Source: Termitomyces sp. T153 (taxonomy: Eukaryota > Basidiomycota > Agaricomycetes > Agaricales > Lyophyllaceae). Taken from it: DNA of 64,000 bases. The stretch covers positions 558,001-622,000 of the forward strand of contig JACKQL020000003.1 in assembly GCA_018296165.2 (NCBI GenBank), written 5' to 3'. Both the position numbers and the translations under genes were made by a program. Within the stretch, counting starts at the first letter, position 1; each line of letters starts with the position of its first letter. The notes below the pieces were generated by a model. The model was not told where the DNA came from, searched no databases, and saw only the letters and a program-made list of their open reading frames with translations. Below are positions 32,107 to 44,689 of this stretch, piece after piece.

Positions 32107-32841
32107 TGTAAGGGGACCAGTCTTCAGACTGTCCCACCCTTGCCTAGCTTAGTCTGTGGAGATTGGCACCTCTATCTAGCCAACCCCCAGATCACTGGGA
32201 CCCTTCTTACTCCCTCACCACCTTGGCTTCCAGGCCTAATAGGTATATCATACCTGGCACATGGTATATTATTGTTAATCATTGATTCTTCTACTATTGA
32301 GCCTGATGAGTCAATAGTTTGTAGTCATTGGCCTTTGCTTTGTCATATAGGTTGTAGTCAGTGGCCTCCAACTTAGTCATAGGTACTTAGTCATCTAATA
32401 TCCTTGTAGTATATAGGCAGACCCAGAGATAGGATATTCCCAGTCTAGACAATAGCATTGCTTCTGAGTTTATTTACTAGCATAACTGCAAGCCCAGCCA
32501 GTGTGGCCCCTTGCCTTGCCTTGCCCTCTACCTCTGCCTCTTGTTAGTTGCCCTCTGCCTTTGCCTCTTGTTAGTTGCCTTCTGCCTCTGCTTCTCATTA
32601 GTTGCCCTCTGCCTCTGCCTTTCATTTAGTTGCCCTCTGCCTCTGCCTCTTGTTAGTTGCCCACTGCTTTCCCACCATGCCTCTGCTTGGCTTGCCCACC
32701 ATGCCTCTGCCTGGCTTGCTCGCTGCTTGCCTCTTGACCAGGTGGTCAGGACATGAGTGGTAGGCTTAGCTTGAACTATCCATGGCCTATGTTCCCTTAC
32801 AACCTTGGTTCCATCCATCCTTGCCAAGATCTCATTCTACA
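32107..32841. mobile_element. LTR-like insertion (solo LTR candidate)
   Basis: The block is bounded by TGTAAGGGG and TTCTACA, has a promoter-like TATATAGGCAGACC near 32410, and is CpG-free. It separates the N-terminal exons of the NLR-like gene from the NACHT fragment. No target site duplication was found at these ends, so the limits or the type could be wrong. Confidence 0.4.
32521..32670. repeat. Minisatellite, about 27-bp unit
   Basis: Imperfect repeats of TTAGTTGCCCTCTGCCTCTG plus CCTCTTG occur about five times, inside the LTR-like block. The pattern produces repetitive peptides in both strands' frames (LCLLLVALCLC and related), which are not genes. Confidence 0.75.
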
Positions 32842-32897
32842 TAGACCAAGTTGAAGATTACAAAATGAGCATCAACAGAATATCAGCACAGTTTACT

Positions 32898-34630
32898 TAC
32901 TTGTTGGCATCGCTGTTCAGATATCATATGACAAATGATATGGAAAATTTCTTTTTGATCCTTGTGCATAATACGGAGAGAGTCTAGAATATTATCCATG
33001 GCTTGACTTTGCTTTACAGTCTCCAAATCCTGACAATCAAAACATCCTATATCAATGCTATGATACTTGTACATCATAAACTTACGTGAAAGACCTTTCG
33101 AGCCTCTGTCATGCGGTTTTTGAAAGTTTCGATTGCTTTTGAAGTCTTAAGTTTCTCCCAAAATGGCCGATTACTATCAGACTGATGAAAAATCAATTTG
33201 TGTACAATTGCAAAGGACCAAAATGAAACTTGCTAGACATATAGCCGCCCATCGACAGATGTCATCGATGATGTCTCTATGAGAACATAGGCGTGCTTTA
33301 TTTCAAACGATGCCAAACAACACACCGCATTTCCTGAAGGTTCTTCCACGTTTGTCTTGTTGACGACCGGCCGATCCATTTCTTCTTATCTGCAGCAAAT
33401 TCCTGCTGAATACGCTTATTCCATTGAACTACCTCATTTGTGAACAAGAAGATTTCCCTGTCGGCTGAAGTTATCTCCTACTCAAAGTGCGCAAATGAGA
33501 AACGTAGTCGTGAGAACTATAGGAAATGGAGGTAACCTTGCCCAACAGCACAAGGTTAGCTAGAGCCATGACGAGTCCGCGCGCAGGAAACCTGCCGTCC
33601 GGAATGAGTCCAAAGAACTCCTTGCCTCGCTCAATTGCGCTGCATAGTTTGTCAAGTACTTTGTCCACACGAGACTGTGGGTTATTATCCTCCCAACGAC
33701 TGAGTTCCTCGAGGAATTTGGCATCGAGGTTCCATTGTTCCCAAGGTGGAGCAGACATGAAGTTTGATAGCGACGGTGTTGAGGATCCAGGTGATGTATA
33801 GCTAGCAGGCGAATGGCGATGACAGGAAACTCTTCGGACACGAGGTCACACACACAGCATTCTACCTGAAGTGAAGCAGCGAGAAGTTCGGATCACCTAA
33901 TACTTATTCCCAAACTGACAAGAAGTTTCCCAAGTCCTACTGTCAACATGCAGCTCTTGGACTCGTTATGCTGGCCCCACTATGACCAACGTTGATTTTT
34001 GCGAACTCATGGTTCCATACATACTCAATCGAGCATTCTTGTGGAAGTCTATCGGAGGTTTCTATCAGCTGGAACTGCATTTGTTACACATCCTTTGAGC
34101 ACGAGCCATCATAACGATTTGACAGCCTAACACATTCACACCATTTCGGATACTTGGTTTTCTCACGAGAATGCTCCACCAGCTTTTCCTCTTCGATGCG
34201 ACCTTCCATATATATACGTACTGAACCCCATGACGCGTCTTTTTCCCTATGCTTCTGACCGCTCATTGGAAATGAGAGTTGGTGCTCGGCTCGTATGCTT
34301 AAGCTCAAAAACATAATCTTGTGTTGAGGTTCAGTCCCGTTATACTACTTGATTGAGCACTCACCGACTGTGAATGATAGGGATGGTTGTGGTCATATAC
34401 AACGTGAGATCACCACTATCCAAAGTATGTACTTCAATACATTCAATGCCTTGCTGTGCCTTTTCTCGACCAAATCTCTTTAATCTCCCTTCCTGACTCT
34501 TCCTCGTCATTATCAATATCAGTGACCTCCTCGGTGTCTGACAGCCTCTTCGGATCCATCGCACGGTTGGACTATGGTCCAGATTAAGGAGCCCGTCCGT
34601 GCTCCCCTTGTCTGGTGTCTTCGCCACCAC
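32898..34630 (-). pseudogene. N-terminal exons of an NLR-like gene, disrupted
   Basis: The minus-strand pieces, in order, begin with an acidic start (MDPKRLSDTEEVTDIDNDEE, from about 34558), then AQQGIECIEVHTLDSGDLTL. That joins by a GTGAGT intron to IMFLSLSIRAEHQLSFPM and GQKHREKDASWGSVRIYM. Next comes MSAPPWEQWNLDAKFLEELS from 33758, FFGLIPDGRFPARGLVMALA, ITSADREIFLFTNEVVQWNK, RPFWEKLKTSKAIETFKNRM and DLETVKQSQAMDNILDSLRI, ending in a GTAAGT donor near 32898. This C2-like plus helical order is what precedes NACHT domains in many basidiomycete NLR-like proteins. A frameshift between the acidic start and the AQQGIE block, and an unclear junction near 33190-33250, suggest it is not functional. 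Confidence 0.6.
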
Positions 34631-34639
34631 ATTATGTCA

Positions 34640-35200
34640 ACATAGTGTAGCAACACAGAAAAGGGATTGAAGGAGAAGCATTGGGCATAAGGATATTTCG
34701 GAGAACGGTTCCACTATGTCCTCCCACTTCAGAAGCTGAGGAACTGATTTTTGCAGAGATGTTGTATCTGACTTAACGCAGACATTCCTGTGGTGGTAGC
34801 GGAAGGTTGGTGATACGGAGAGAAACCAGGAATTGGTTCCATTTCATTGGAGGGGAACACTTTGAGTGTCTATATGCCAGCGCAGCTCTTGAGATTCTTG
34901 AAGTAGTACGGATAGGTTTACCGTGCTAAGTTGTCACTGGTTCTAGTGAGTTGCGTAACTATTTCCCATTAGTGCTCTCTGAGCTTTATGTGTTAGCAAC
35001 ATTACCGTTGCTTTTGTCAGAACGCATACTGCCCTTGTGCATTTTTAGATAAGATACAAATCAAGGAACTGAGAAGTAATGATCAAACCGTGTCTAGTTC
35101 TCGCAATATGTTTAGAGGGAATAGTTCCAAAGGTAACTATGGCTCGAGACACTTTTAGTTCAGAGTAGTAAGCTTTGTGATAGAAAGGGAATGCACAGGG
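34640..35200. other. Intergenic region
   Basis: No gene recognised; normal CpG content returns here. It may contain the promoter of the broken NLR-like gene. Confidence 0.4.
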
Positions 35201-35204
35201 GAAG

Positions 35205-36720
35205 ATCAGGTATAGATACCAAAGTGAGCGTTCAAAACGAAACCCACCATCGCACCAATGGAAATCACGTCAAACGAGAAGAAAATCCTATTTACTAATT
35301 GCACATGTTACGACCAAGTGCATGATGACATTACAAACATGATACGCACTCCAAAACACTATGACGCGCTCGCCACTGCCAACCCATAGCATCTCGCTCT
35401 AGTGAGAAATGACTTCCGCAACCTATATGTGCCTCTCACGAAATAGAAGTCGTTGCCTTAGCAGTGGACTTTGTAAGTTGATCTGCAGGAACTCATGTAG
35501 TGAAGTGGGGATCCGACATAATCTAGGGGTGCGTCTTCATGATTACACCAAAGGTTGTGCCGAGGAAAAAGATGGGCAGGGAAAACTACGTTAGAGGATC
35601 TCGGCAAGTTCGAAGGTGAAGTTCATCGTGACGAGGACTTCCGACCTTCATGAAGGGCTAACATGATACGCCATTGACTTGGGACTATTCCGGAGAGTAT
35701 ACAATCTCCAGTGAGACAGTAGGTGGTACGGTAATGTGTTTCGAGTCAAATCGAGGTGGGTTCGAAGGAGGCGGTGCAGTGGCCTGGTTGAGAGCGTATC
35801 GACAAGGACAAGATTGAATGAGATGCTGTAGTGTGCCGATCTTTGGTTGTAGATGACCTCGTGCTGGGCAGCAGGGCATGCTACAACAAGACACAAAGCA
35901 GGAATATATTGAGACAGAAGCTTGTGCAGCTGGACGATGGCAAGATGAATATATGCTATTTGTCCAAGTGTATATGATGATGGACGAGTGTTGCAAGGAA
36001 AGCTCGTGACGTTTCGCGTAGTTGGAGTTGATATGTGCGCAAGCAGAGCTGATACAGTGTCTGAGCATGACAATCGGGCGGACGGGGGTAACGGTTGGAG
36101 AAGCAGGGATCTGTGAAAGGATAGAGTGGGTCTACGTTGGAATTAAGAGAGGAAACGACATACGCGCATCCAACAGACTATTCGAACCGGATGGTGTAAC
36201 TTGAGTCGTAGAAGGTCGTAGTGCTGAGCAAGATCTTGGAGTGGTTCGCATATGCCGAGAGTCTCATTCATGCGAGAAAGAAGAAGGCAGCTGCAGGGGG
36301 CCGGGATTCAGTAAGCGGATAGAGAAACGAACTGAAGAACTTGAAGCGTACCATAATTGTACACGTCTGACACGGGTTCGTCTCACATCAAATTACTAGG
36401 AGCCTACAGTCCACCCGCATGTCGTATCAAATTTTGTCTGTCCACACACATGAACGACTCACCAGAAAAATTCTGTCTCGCTACCAAATATCCAGAACAA
36501 GATTACAGACCTCACTTTCTCGCCTTTATCCTCAGCACATCCAAGAAACAATTACTGTCGCTGCATCCATTCTGCCCCCCTCGGCCTGTGTCTCGATCTC
36601 CGCCGCCCAGATTGTGCTCGAAACCGAAAGACATATACGTGGAGGCGAAAGATATGCATGATGGAGGTGTGGTAGAGCCGACGGACTTGAGATGGTGTGA
36701 CTCGGGCGATTTCTGAGAGG
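35205..36720 (-). pseudogene. Decayed paralogue of the MFS transporter
   Basis: Blocks match the intact transporter at 26278-28385 in the same order on the minus strand. GACGCGCTCGCCACTGCCAA at about 35365 equals the stretch at about 26757. CCATCGCACCAATG near 35245 matches about 26598. TGCCGAGAGTCTC near 36251 matches the GRRRP region, and the run CTCGATCTCCGCC near 36592 matches about 27403. Between them are insertions, deletions and stops, with an unrelated-looking stretch near 35650-36200. No long open frame remains in the transporter frame. Confidence 0.7.
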
Positions 36721-39227
36721 GGATTGAGCAATGTACTTGAGAGTGCGGAAATGCCATACCTTAAAGCATAACTGCCCTAAAAGGTGCAGTTACTTTGTGA
36801 GGGAAATAGACTAGTGTCATGCCCAAATGCATCTTGGACCAAGCTGGATCGGAAATTATACAAGATGAAGGGGAGGATAACCGCAGAGGAGTATCTGCAT
36901 CAACTGATCAGCTCGAGAAACTGCACGAATATCCTGGCGCGACCGGCCTACGGCATTTTGACAATCTATGATTCGGCGCCGTGCTATGTTCCAGATCCGA
37001 CAGTGCTGCAGTGACGCCAGGAGATAGAAGACCACACAAACGGATAATGGTCTCAAAATTACTCGTGACACTCGATGCTCAATGGCTGTTTTGGCGGCAT
37101 CCACGACAACTGACCCACGTCACAGATGACAGCGCGTGGAGGGCTGCCCACGTCAGCCAATCCGCGTCCCCAATGATAAAGCGTAGGAGGTGCTCGCTAG
37201 AGTAGGAGTATCTGTGGACGTGGCGTGGAGGGTGCAGGGGGCCAATAGTTATGGCCATCACAACGCCAGATGGTAGGAACGTCCGTAGCATACCTGATGG
37301 TAGTACGGCCCCCCGCTGTTCGTACGCGGACCGCGCCGGTAATCTTTTATTGTCCCGTACATATCAACTTGCTCAGGTCAGCTACTTTAAGGTGGATGTG
37401 TATCTGTAATATAACCAGCGATCCTCCATCGGAATTCCAGCCATTCCCAAATCTTTCATTTGTCAATCTCTCATTTGTGCTTCTTATCAACTTCATTCAA
37501 CTGTAAGCCTGCCAAAACTAGACGTTGAAGTGGTCATCTTTTGGGCACTGCATCCTGAAGAAAGGTCTTTTCCCTTATGGCCCAAGCATCCCAGTGCACT
37601 ATCACTTCCTGTGAAGTTAAATTTGCTGCATCGTGTCTCAATGGAAGTGGATCCACAGAAACTTTGCAGACAGGAAGTTGAACACAGCACTAGTATTCGG
37701 GACAAATTGATCAAGTTTTCAGACGACACCAAGTCTAGACTATCTGGATTTGAACCACAAGAGCTTTGTGCTGTCAAAGGTGCACAGCTCAAAGTTATTA
37801 TTCAACCAGCAGATGCACTGGATCCAATTCAAGGAGAAGAATTTATCGATAATAAGTAGAATCAATTACTCAGAAGGGACCATAAACTCATGCAAGTAAA
37901 GGTTCTAAAGACCCATTTCATCAACTCAAGAATTTTAACATCGAATTCAACATCTTTACCATATCCAAGCAACCAAACTTCACGACCAACCACAAATGCA
38001 GATCCTTCTAGTGCCAAGTGATTTCAGGACAGGATATTCTCAGAAGAAGTGGCAAATGGAGATTTGAATCAGTCACTGTAGTCAGCACAACAAACCTGGT
38101 CGCAAGGTGGAGGTACAGAGGTTGACTCTGATGCTTTAGGAAGGTGAAGGTGAGAAGGGTACATACTTGGCCTTGCTTTGGTAGTTGTGTATACAATGAT
38201 TCAATGGATTTTAGCTGTTTACATAGTAACCTTCAAGAACATGTCAAAGCCTGACTAACAACCAAAAGGTTGATTTCCCAAAGATCCTATACTTGAAAAA
38301 CTTCATACAAAGATCTGGTGATTTCAGGTTGTTTTGGCTCAAAATGTTCCTTGCATCCAGTGAACAAGAGGATAAGATGAGGCCAAGGAGAACAGATTGA
38401 ATGATGCTCCAATATCTCAATCAAGGCTTAAGCTGGATGCAAAGGTTTCTATCTATTACACTTCAAGTCGGAGTTAAATGTTTTGAATTGTGCTAAAAGG
38501 ATCGATCTATTCAGCGACTGCAGTGGCTTATACAGAGGACAAATTTGTTCCAACAGTCAACTCAGAAACGTCGGCCTCAAAGTGAAGCTCTGTTGTTCTC
38601 GGCCCTCCAGAAACAACTGGAATAGTTTGCTTCGAATCCCGAATGTTCAGAGTCATTCTTGCAACCTAATAGCTACAGGGTCAACTCGAGAATAAACCAG
38701 GAAAGCACATTAACAACATACAGCAATGCATGCGACAACACTGCATGGTCTTTGTTCAAGTCGGATATGAGAGTAAGAACATTAGTTGCCCACGAGCATA
38801 AAATGACGTACTCGATCAGAAGAGCACCTTGAAACCCTTTTCCAAATCGAGCAAGGAAGAGATTGGACAGTAGCATAACTTGAAAGGGTTACCCAAATTC
38901 TGGGTGACTACAGAAATCTTTCATACCAAAGATCATGGTGAAATATACAATAGAATCTCGAGCAAGAATGGTCAATCTTTAACGAAATGTGGCTTCAACT
39001 TCCAACGTTAGGGAAAAAAATGAAAGGTGGCGCACGTTGGAGTCATGCTATCAGCTTGTGAAATTTTATAGACAGTTAAAACGATGATCACGGCTGTTGA
39101 CCATAACCAATCAATTCGAGTCAAACGCTTTGGTCTAAAGAGAATTCAGACAAACTTTCGAAAACAACAGGGGGTATCCTGTGAGGTGGATGATCAGGGT
39201 CTTAATCTGTATCATGAACGAGGGTGA
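36721..39227. other. Long region without a recognised gene
   Basis: One plus-strand frame at 37530-37859 (109 codons, ending FIDNK) has a plausible polar composition but no known motif and no visible introns or signal; it may be a chance frame or a repeat ORF. The flank 37500-39000 is AT-rich with fewer CpG than the surrounding genes, suggesting old repeat sequence. Nothing else stands out. Confidence 0.35.
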
Positions 39228-40482
39228 TCACCATGCTGCGTAAAAATAGTCCGGGGCCATGAAGAGGCACCCAGTGAAAACTTCCCCTCCAGGCATTGCT
39301 AGACGCATCATATGGTTATCAAACAATAAAAGAAGTGAAATGTCTCCAGAAGGCTTACACGAAGTACCTTTCGTGATCATTACATCGAGGATGATCCATG
39401 CTCCAAGTGTGCCTACAATGTTATGGAGAGGTAAGAATTGTAACCAGTCAGTTTCTCTAGCACTAGGCTCACATAAGAAAAAAGCAATAAGGCAGTGCGT
39501 CACTCTCTAGATGCAATATTTAGATATGAGCAAAACTTCTGTTCAAATGTAAAAACAAAAACACCTTGCATCTCCCATCTAGTGATGGACAGTGGTAAGT
39601 GTGGCAAATTAGTTTGTGTCCAAGGTCCTACTCACATATGGCCGACACTCGGAGAATGAGGATGACATCGACTGTACCGATTGACAGCACAGTTGGCCTG
39701 AGATGACATATCAAGAAGTCTGTGGTACAAAAAAACATTGGGACTGACCATGAAGTCCAGTCACCGATAAAATTGCAGCTACAAGATGACATGAGGATGT
39801 TTATGAAACTATTGATTCTAAGATGAACATACATCTAGGTCATGTGTATTGAAACGGACTGAAAGCAGAAGAGGATCAATCAGACGCACGTTTTTTCCGA
39901 GATGCATCGATGGTGCTGGGGCGCAGGTCAGCTCCAACCTTGCTCATAAAGCGTAAGACGATACGATACATACTCAAACCGTCGAACCTAGGTTGTAATC
40001 TTCAGTATTTTTTGCAAATATCACGAGGAAAGAAAACAAGACTGACAGGAGCATAGGAGGGACAAGATATCGATTGATCAAGAAAGAGATCTTCGGAGGT
40101 CGCCATGGAAGTCTAGGATCATTTAGGTCACTACTTCTTCGTTGATCTATAATACCGATCTTACGTCCAAATTTTTGAGACCTGTGGATATTTATAATAG
40201 GCATTGGGGGGTATAGAACATCCACAATGACAAACGTACCTCGTCACTGAAGGTGAGAATATGGTCGTAGATGAGAAGTGCCTATGATCAATTATCGTGA
40301 TGGGCACACCAACTACATCGGGCACGCAACAATACCAACGCACCAAGAACGCAACTAGTTGAACCATAAGCTTGGTTACAATGCTTATGCCACCGGACAT
40401 TGTGTAACTCACCGTTAGTATACCGAACCGCTGAATAGTCACTGACACTTGTCAAAAGTCCTTGGAGTGTCTGTGCATCCAT
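39228..40482 (-). CDS. DUF6533-type 7TM membrane protein
   Basis: The minus-strand start is MDAQTLQGLLTSVSDYSAVR. Short GT-AG introns join it to a segment with VAFL-ALLIYDHILTFSDE, the family's signature (LLxYDHxLTFxxE). The next exons give SKIW, then TLPWRPPKISFLINRYLVPP, then PTVLSIGTVDVILILRVSAI joined through TAT to YGRCKVFLFLHLN, the typical RVxAIY motif. The last part to 39228 (GTLGAWIILDVMITKGTS and on) is hydrophobic. Several small exons between 39600 and 40010 are not resolved, and the C-terminus is a choice. The role of this receptor-like family is unknown. Confidence 0.65.
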
Positions 40483-41947
40483 TGTTTCCAAACCAGGCTT
40501 TTGAACGTTTGGCCGTTTGGCTTAGGCGACGAGTTCTAGCTCGTACAGGAAAGAAGGAGAAGCAGATAGGTTAGAAGAAGTAAGAGGTTGTTGCGATGTC
40601 TGCTGATGTGCAAGAAAGAATTTATACACTCGGAGAGTGTGAGTGACTGTCTGAGTGAATACTGTGTTCTCGATGATCTGGAACTTGATATCAGTACATG
40701 TTCATAGAGTACATGTTCACAGGTTGGTTTACGGTTTCAGGCTACCGTCGGCATTCTTAATGCCGATAAATTGTAATCAAACGAAGATATCATCTTTGTT
40801 GGACAGATGGACAGGAATGTCATCGAGGTGGGCCGGCCACAAGCAATAATAGATCTTCACCTTGGAAAACGCCACCTTACAACAGGATATTAGAACAGCC
40901 GGTCCGAATGAAGTATCAAACTGGAGCATTCCGTGTGAACATTGTTACTCTTTGAACAATGAAGTCCATGATCAATTGACATCATCAATTCTGGAAGATG
41001 ATCAGCCTCCGAAGAAGGCTGTGCCAGGTGCAAGCCACCACTCTCTTTGAACGGAGTCCACGACTGAAATCGTGATTTTCGATTTGTCATGAAACATTTC
41101 TGTAGAAGATGATCAATTTCGAAGAAGGCTATGTACCACTGGGGAATTAGTTATCCCCATCGGACGCATTGGGAAAATGCCACATCCATCTTTGGTCAAG
41201 GCATTTTTATAACCTTGATCCCTGGTCTTCAGGATCTGTCTTAATCCTCGGCTGACTCTATCTTGATTCAATAAGGAAAAAGTCACTAGTCAGGTTTAAT
41301 GCCACATTTTTCTAACTTCAGCAAGAATCGAAGTAACCAGGTTTCGTGGATTCAGAAACTGGTACGTATGTGTATTTTTCGTTCTCGCAAAAAATACATG
41401 TCAGTAGTACCGTGACTCGCCTGTAACTTTCACGATTCAAAACCAAGGGCGAACAATAGATCAAGATAGATCAAGTGGCTCACTACCAAGAGATCATCTT
41501 AATGACGTAGTAATCTTGTTTGATATATCTATTGCCTCTTCTTTACGTCGAAAGATCATCATGAACAGATGGAGAAAACCTAGGAGCTCCAAGTCGCCCC
41601 CCTGCCAGTGTTACATCGCGTCACAAACGTCTTGTGGGTCTGGTTGGTAAACAAACTACATATCAGTTTCAAGGGAATTTGCTGTTGTTAGACAACTTGT
41701 TTCCCTCCACAATTGACGAAATCGGGGTTTGCCGTATCCATCTTGCTGTTTGCCGAACTCCGGCTTCTCACCATGCACCAGGACTGCGGGGCTGTCGTCG
41801 ATACCAACGAACTATCTGGCCATTTCAACAACCACGCTGTGCTTCCACTCCAGATGTCCATAAAACCATAATCAAAGCCCAATCTTCACAGATTTTCACC
41901 ACTCCTCAAACCTCACTGCCAGACCAATCCTTCTTAAATCGAATCCC
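40483..41947. other. Intergenic region
   Basis: About 1.46 kb without a gene. A short direct repeat is visible: GAAGATGATCAGCCTCCGAA at about 40994 and GAAGATGATCAATTTCGAAG at about 41104, each followed by AAGGCT. The 3' part is the promoter side of the NmrA-like gene. Confidence 0.4.
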
Positions 41948-43214
41948 ATGGAGACAAAAATCCTTCTAGTCACAGGTGCAACAGGAAAACAAGGAAAAGC
42001 GCTAATATCCGCTATCCAGACCGACACGACGAAACCCAGTCCATTCCATATCCTAGCACTTACCCGAAACCCGAGGTCTCCGGCGGCGAAACAGCTGTCT
42101 GCACTCGAAACCAAAAATGGTAACGAAAACGTGGAGGTCGTGGAAGGGGATCTGGATAATGCTGATTCTGTTCGGAGGGTATTTGAAGATGCAAAGAAAA
42201 AAGGTGGTGTTTGGGGCGTTTTTTGTGTCTTGGCGTTCCCGGGTCTTGGAGCGAATGCGGATGGAGAGGAGAGGCAGGGAAAGGTCGGTTGATATGATGT
42301 CTCCTGTGGGAAATTTAAGTTACTGAGAATGTTTAGACACTTGCGGATTTGGCTTTGGAATATGGAGTCGCGTGTTTTGTATATTCTTCTGTTGAACGTG
42401 GGGGTGAAGGTTATGACGACAAATTGACGCTGGATCGGCTCGCGAAAGTTAGGATTGAACGGCATCTTCGTGGACTTGGTGATAAGGGGTTGAATTGGAC
42501 GTGAGTCGTATTTGTTACTTTATGAAACCGCGTCTCAGCCTAGATAACTAGGATATTGCGCCCTGGATTTTTCATGGAAAACTTTGAGGGGACTATTGGT
42601 TCTATAACAGTGGGCGTCTTGAAAGCCGGCCTCAAGCCTGACACCACTGTACAGCTGATTGTAAGTTCTCACTCCAACGTCTTAGTGATACTGATTCTGA
42701 TCGTTAAAGGCTGTGGATGACATTGGGTTCGTTGCTGCCGCCGTTTTCAAGGTAGAATCACCCGACGACGTGTTTCTTTCCTAATCATGGTCTACAGGCA
42801 CCTGAGCGATATACCTCGAAAGTGCTTCTTGTTGTGGGCGACATATGTACTTCGGCTCAGTTGCAGGATGCGTACAAGTCGGCTGTAGGCCGTGAAATAC
42901 CGTCGATCCCTAGTTTCTTAGCTCGGGCTCTCATAAAAATGAACGGTCATACTCAAGGACTGTAAGTGCTTCTGGCGACTGCATCGAACTGTTCAGAATG
43001 TTGTCGCAGGATTCAGGACATGGAGCGCGTCCACCTTACACGCATTGATCCCAACAACGACGAAACCGAGAACCAGATGGCTGCTGCGCGCGAAGCGTAT
43101 CCAGACATGACAAGCTTTGCATCCTGGGCAGCGCAGCGGCATGGGAAGACGACGAAGAGGGAGAAAGGATGGAATCAGGTTACGCTGGGACGTCTTTTTA
43201 TGGGTAAACAGTGA
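41948..43214 (+). CDS. NmrA-like NAD(P)-binding protein
   Basis: Spliced as join(41948..42283,42337..42500,42552..42660,42710..42751,42798..42961,43010..43214), 339 aa, frame kept at every junction. METKILLVTGATGKQG carries the Rossmann GxxGxxG motif (residues 10-16). Other landmarks are VVEGDLDNADSVRRVF, the region WGVFCVL, YSSVERGG and ILRPGFFMENFEG, all usual for NmrA/atypical short-chain dehydrogenase members. The C-terminus is long (EKGWNQVTLGRLFMGKQ). The Tyr-x-x-x-Lys catalytic pair of true dehydrogenases is not evident, so a redox-sensing or regulatory role is more likely than an enzyme. It ends 108 bp before ATP3. Confidence 0.88.
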
Positions 43215-43322
43215 TTGGACTTAGCATAGTGATAATAATAAATTTATTTTTCGCGCGTGGGAACAGTGACACTTGCGCCGAGAGTGCCCGACTAAAATCT
43301 GCAGAACCGTCATCAGCTCAGT

Positions 43323-44689
43323 ATGTTTGCCCGCCAGACCCTCGCCCGCGCCTCGCAGGCCGCTGCGCCCTGTGGCGCACGCAACATGGCCACCCTCCGC
43401 GAGATTGAGCTCCGTCTCAAGTCTGTGCGTAACATTCAGAAAATTACACAAGTACGGCCTTGTTCAGGACCAAGTCGCGTTCACGGCTGACGTTCTTGCA
43501 GTCCATGAAGGTCGTCGCGTCGACAAAGCTTGCAAAGGCGCAGCGTGCAATGCACGCCGGAAAGCAATACGGCATTGCCAATGCTGGTCAGTTCTGATTT
43601 GGCTATTTATGTTTGGACTAACATTATTTCTTCAGAGGTCTTTGCTCACTCATCGTCTGACTCCCCCGCAACCAACAGGCTCTTCATCGTCATCTCCTCC
43701 GACAAGGGTCTCTGCGGCGGTATACACTCTGCTGTCTCCAAGGCCACTCGCAGGGCTCTCTCGAACGACGTGGACTCGCCCCTGCCCGGCCAGCAAATCG
43801 ACTCCGAGAGCCCCGTCATGATCATCGGTGACAAGTCCAAGGGCCAGCTCATGCGACCCATTGGCCAAAACCTCCGTCTCACATTCAACCAGATTGGCAG
43901 GGATATTCCCTCGTTCGCTGATGCGGCGGGTGTTGCGGATCTCATTGTGAGGAGTGGTGTCAAGTACGACTCTGTTGTGCTCGTATACAACAAGTTTGTT
44001 TCGGCGATCTCGTACGAGCCGGCGGCGATGGAGATCAAGGGCGAGCAGGCACTCAAGGATAGCAGTGCGTATTTTTCTTCGTTGGACTTGTTATTGCTCT
44101 AATGAATCCATTTAGATGCGTTCAAGGCATACGAAAACGAGGACGATGCCACCAAGGACCTTGCCGAGTTTTCTCTTGCCAACGCCATCTTTGCTGCTCT
44201 GACAGAGAGCCATGCCTGCGAGCAGAGCTCGCGGTACGTCTTCTCTCCTATCCTTGCTCTCGTTATCTTTTCCTCTTGACCGCGAATGTCTTTCTATGTA
44301 CTCGTCCATCATTTTAGACTTTTCAGACTTCTTCCCATTCTCCGACCTTTTCCGCCTCGATCTTTTCTTGCCATCTTTTCTTTCCCCTTTCTCTCTCGTT
44401 TATTTCAAGTCTTCGTTTCTTTTGACATTGGATTCTGCTACACTTACTCGTTTTCTCAAACTGACATTTATCCAAATACAGCCGCAACGCCATGGACAAC
44501 GCCTCTAAGAACGCCGGCGAGATGATCGGAGCCCTCACGATGCAGTACAATCGTGGTCGCCAGGCCGCTATCACCAACGAACTCGTGGATATCATTACTG
44601 GTGCGTCGTTTCCGTTTCTTACTCTTTCACAACGTCCGAGTTGACCCTCTTTCTCTTTTTTTCTTCTCAAAGGTGCAAGTGCGCTGTAG
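43323..44689 (+). CDS. ATP3: F1-ATP synthase gamma subunit, mitochondrial
   Basis: Spliced as join(43323..43451,43502..43586,43636..44064,44116..44233,44482..44600,44673..44689), 298 aa, near the usual length. The N-terminus ([14 protein letters not shown]) is a presequence; the mature part starts near [50 protein letters not shown] and, at the end, [16 protein letters not shown] with [20 protein letters not shown] are the conserved rotor-shaft segments. The last exon is only 17 nt (GASAL stop). The protein is the central stalk of the F1 motor in the mitochondrial matrix face. Intron 4 (248 nt) is long for this window and pyrimidine-rich. Confidence 0.97.

Noticed and set aside
32521..32670. 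CRISPR-like array
   Set aside because: The repeats are contiguous without spacers and the genome is fungal.
32511..32827. Leucine/cysteine-rich and Gln/Arg-rich frames on both strands
   Set aside because: They are translations of the 27-bp minisatellite, not genes.
37530..37859. 109-codon frame
   Set aside because: Left uncalled: no motif, no introns and low-CpG flank; it could be real but cannot be supported.
44212..44525. Plus-strand frames rich in Phe/Leu within ATP3
   Set aside because: They read through the long pyrimidine-rich intron 4.
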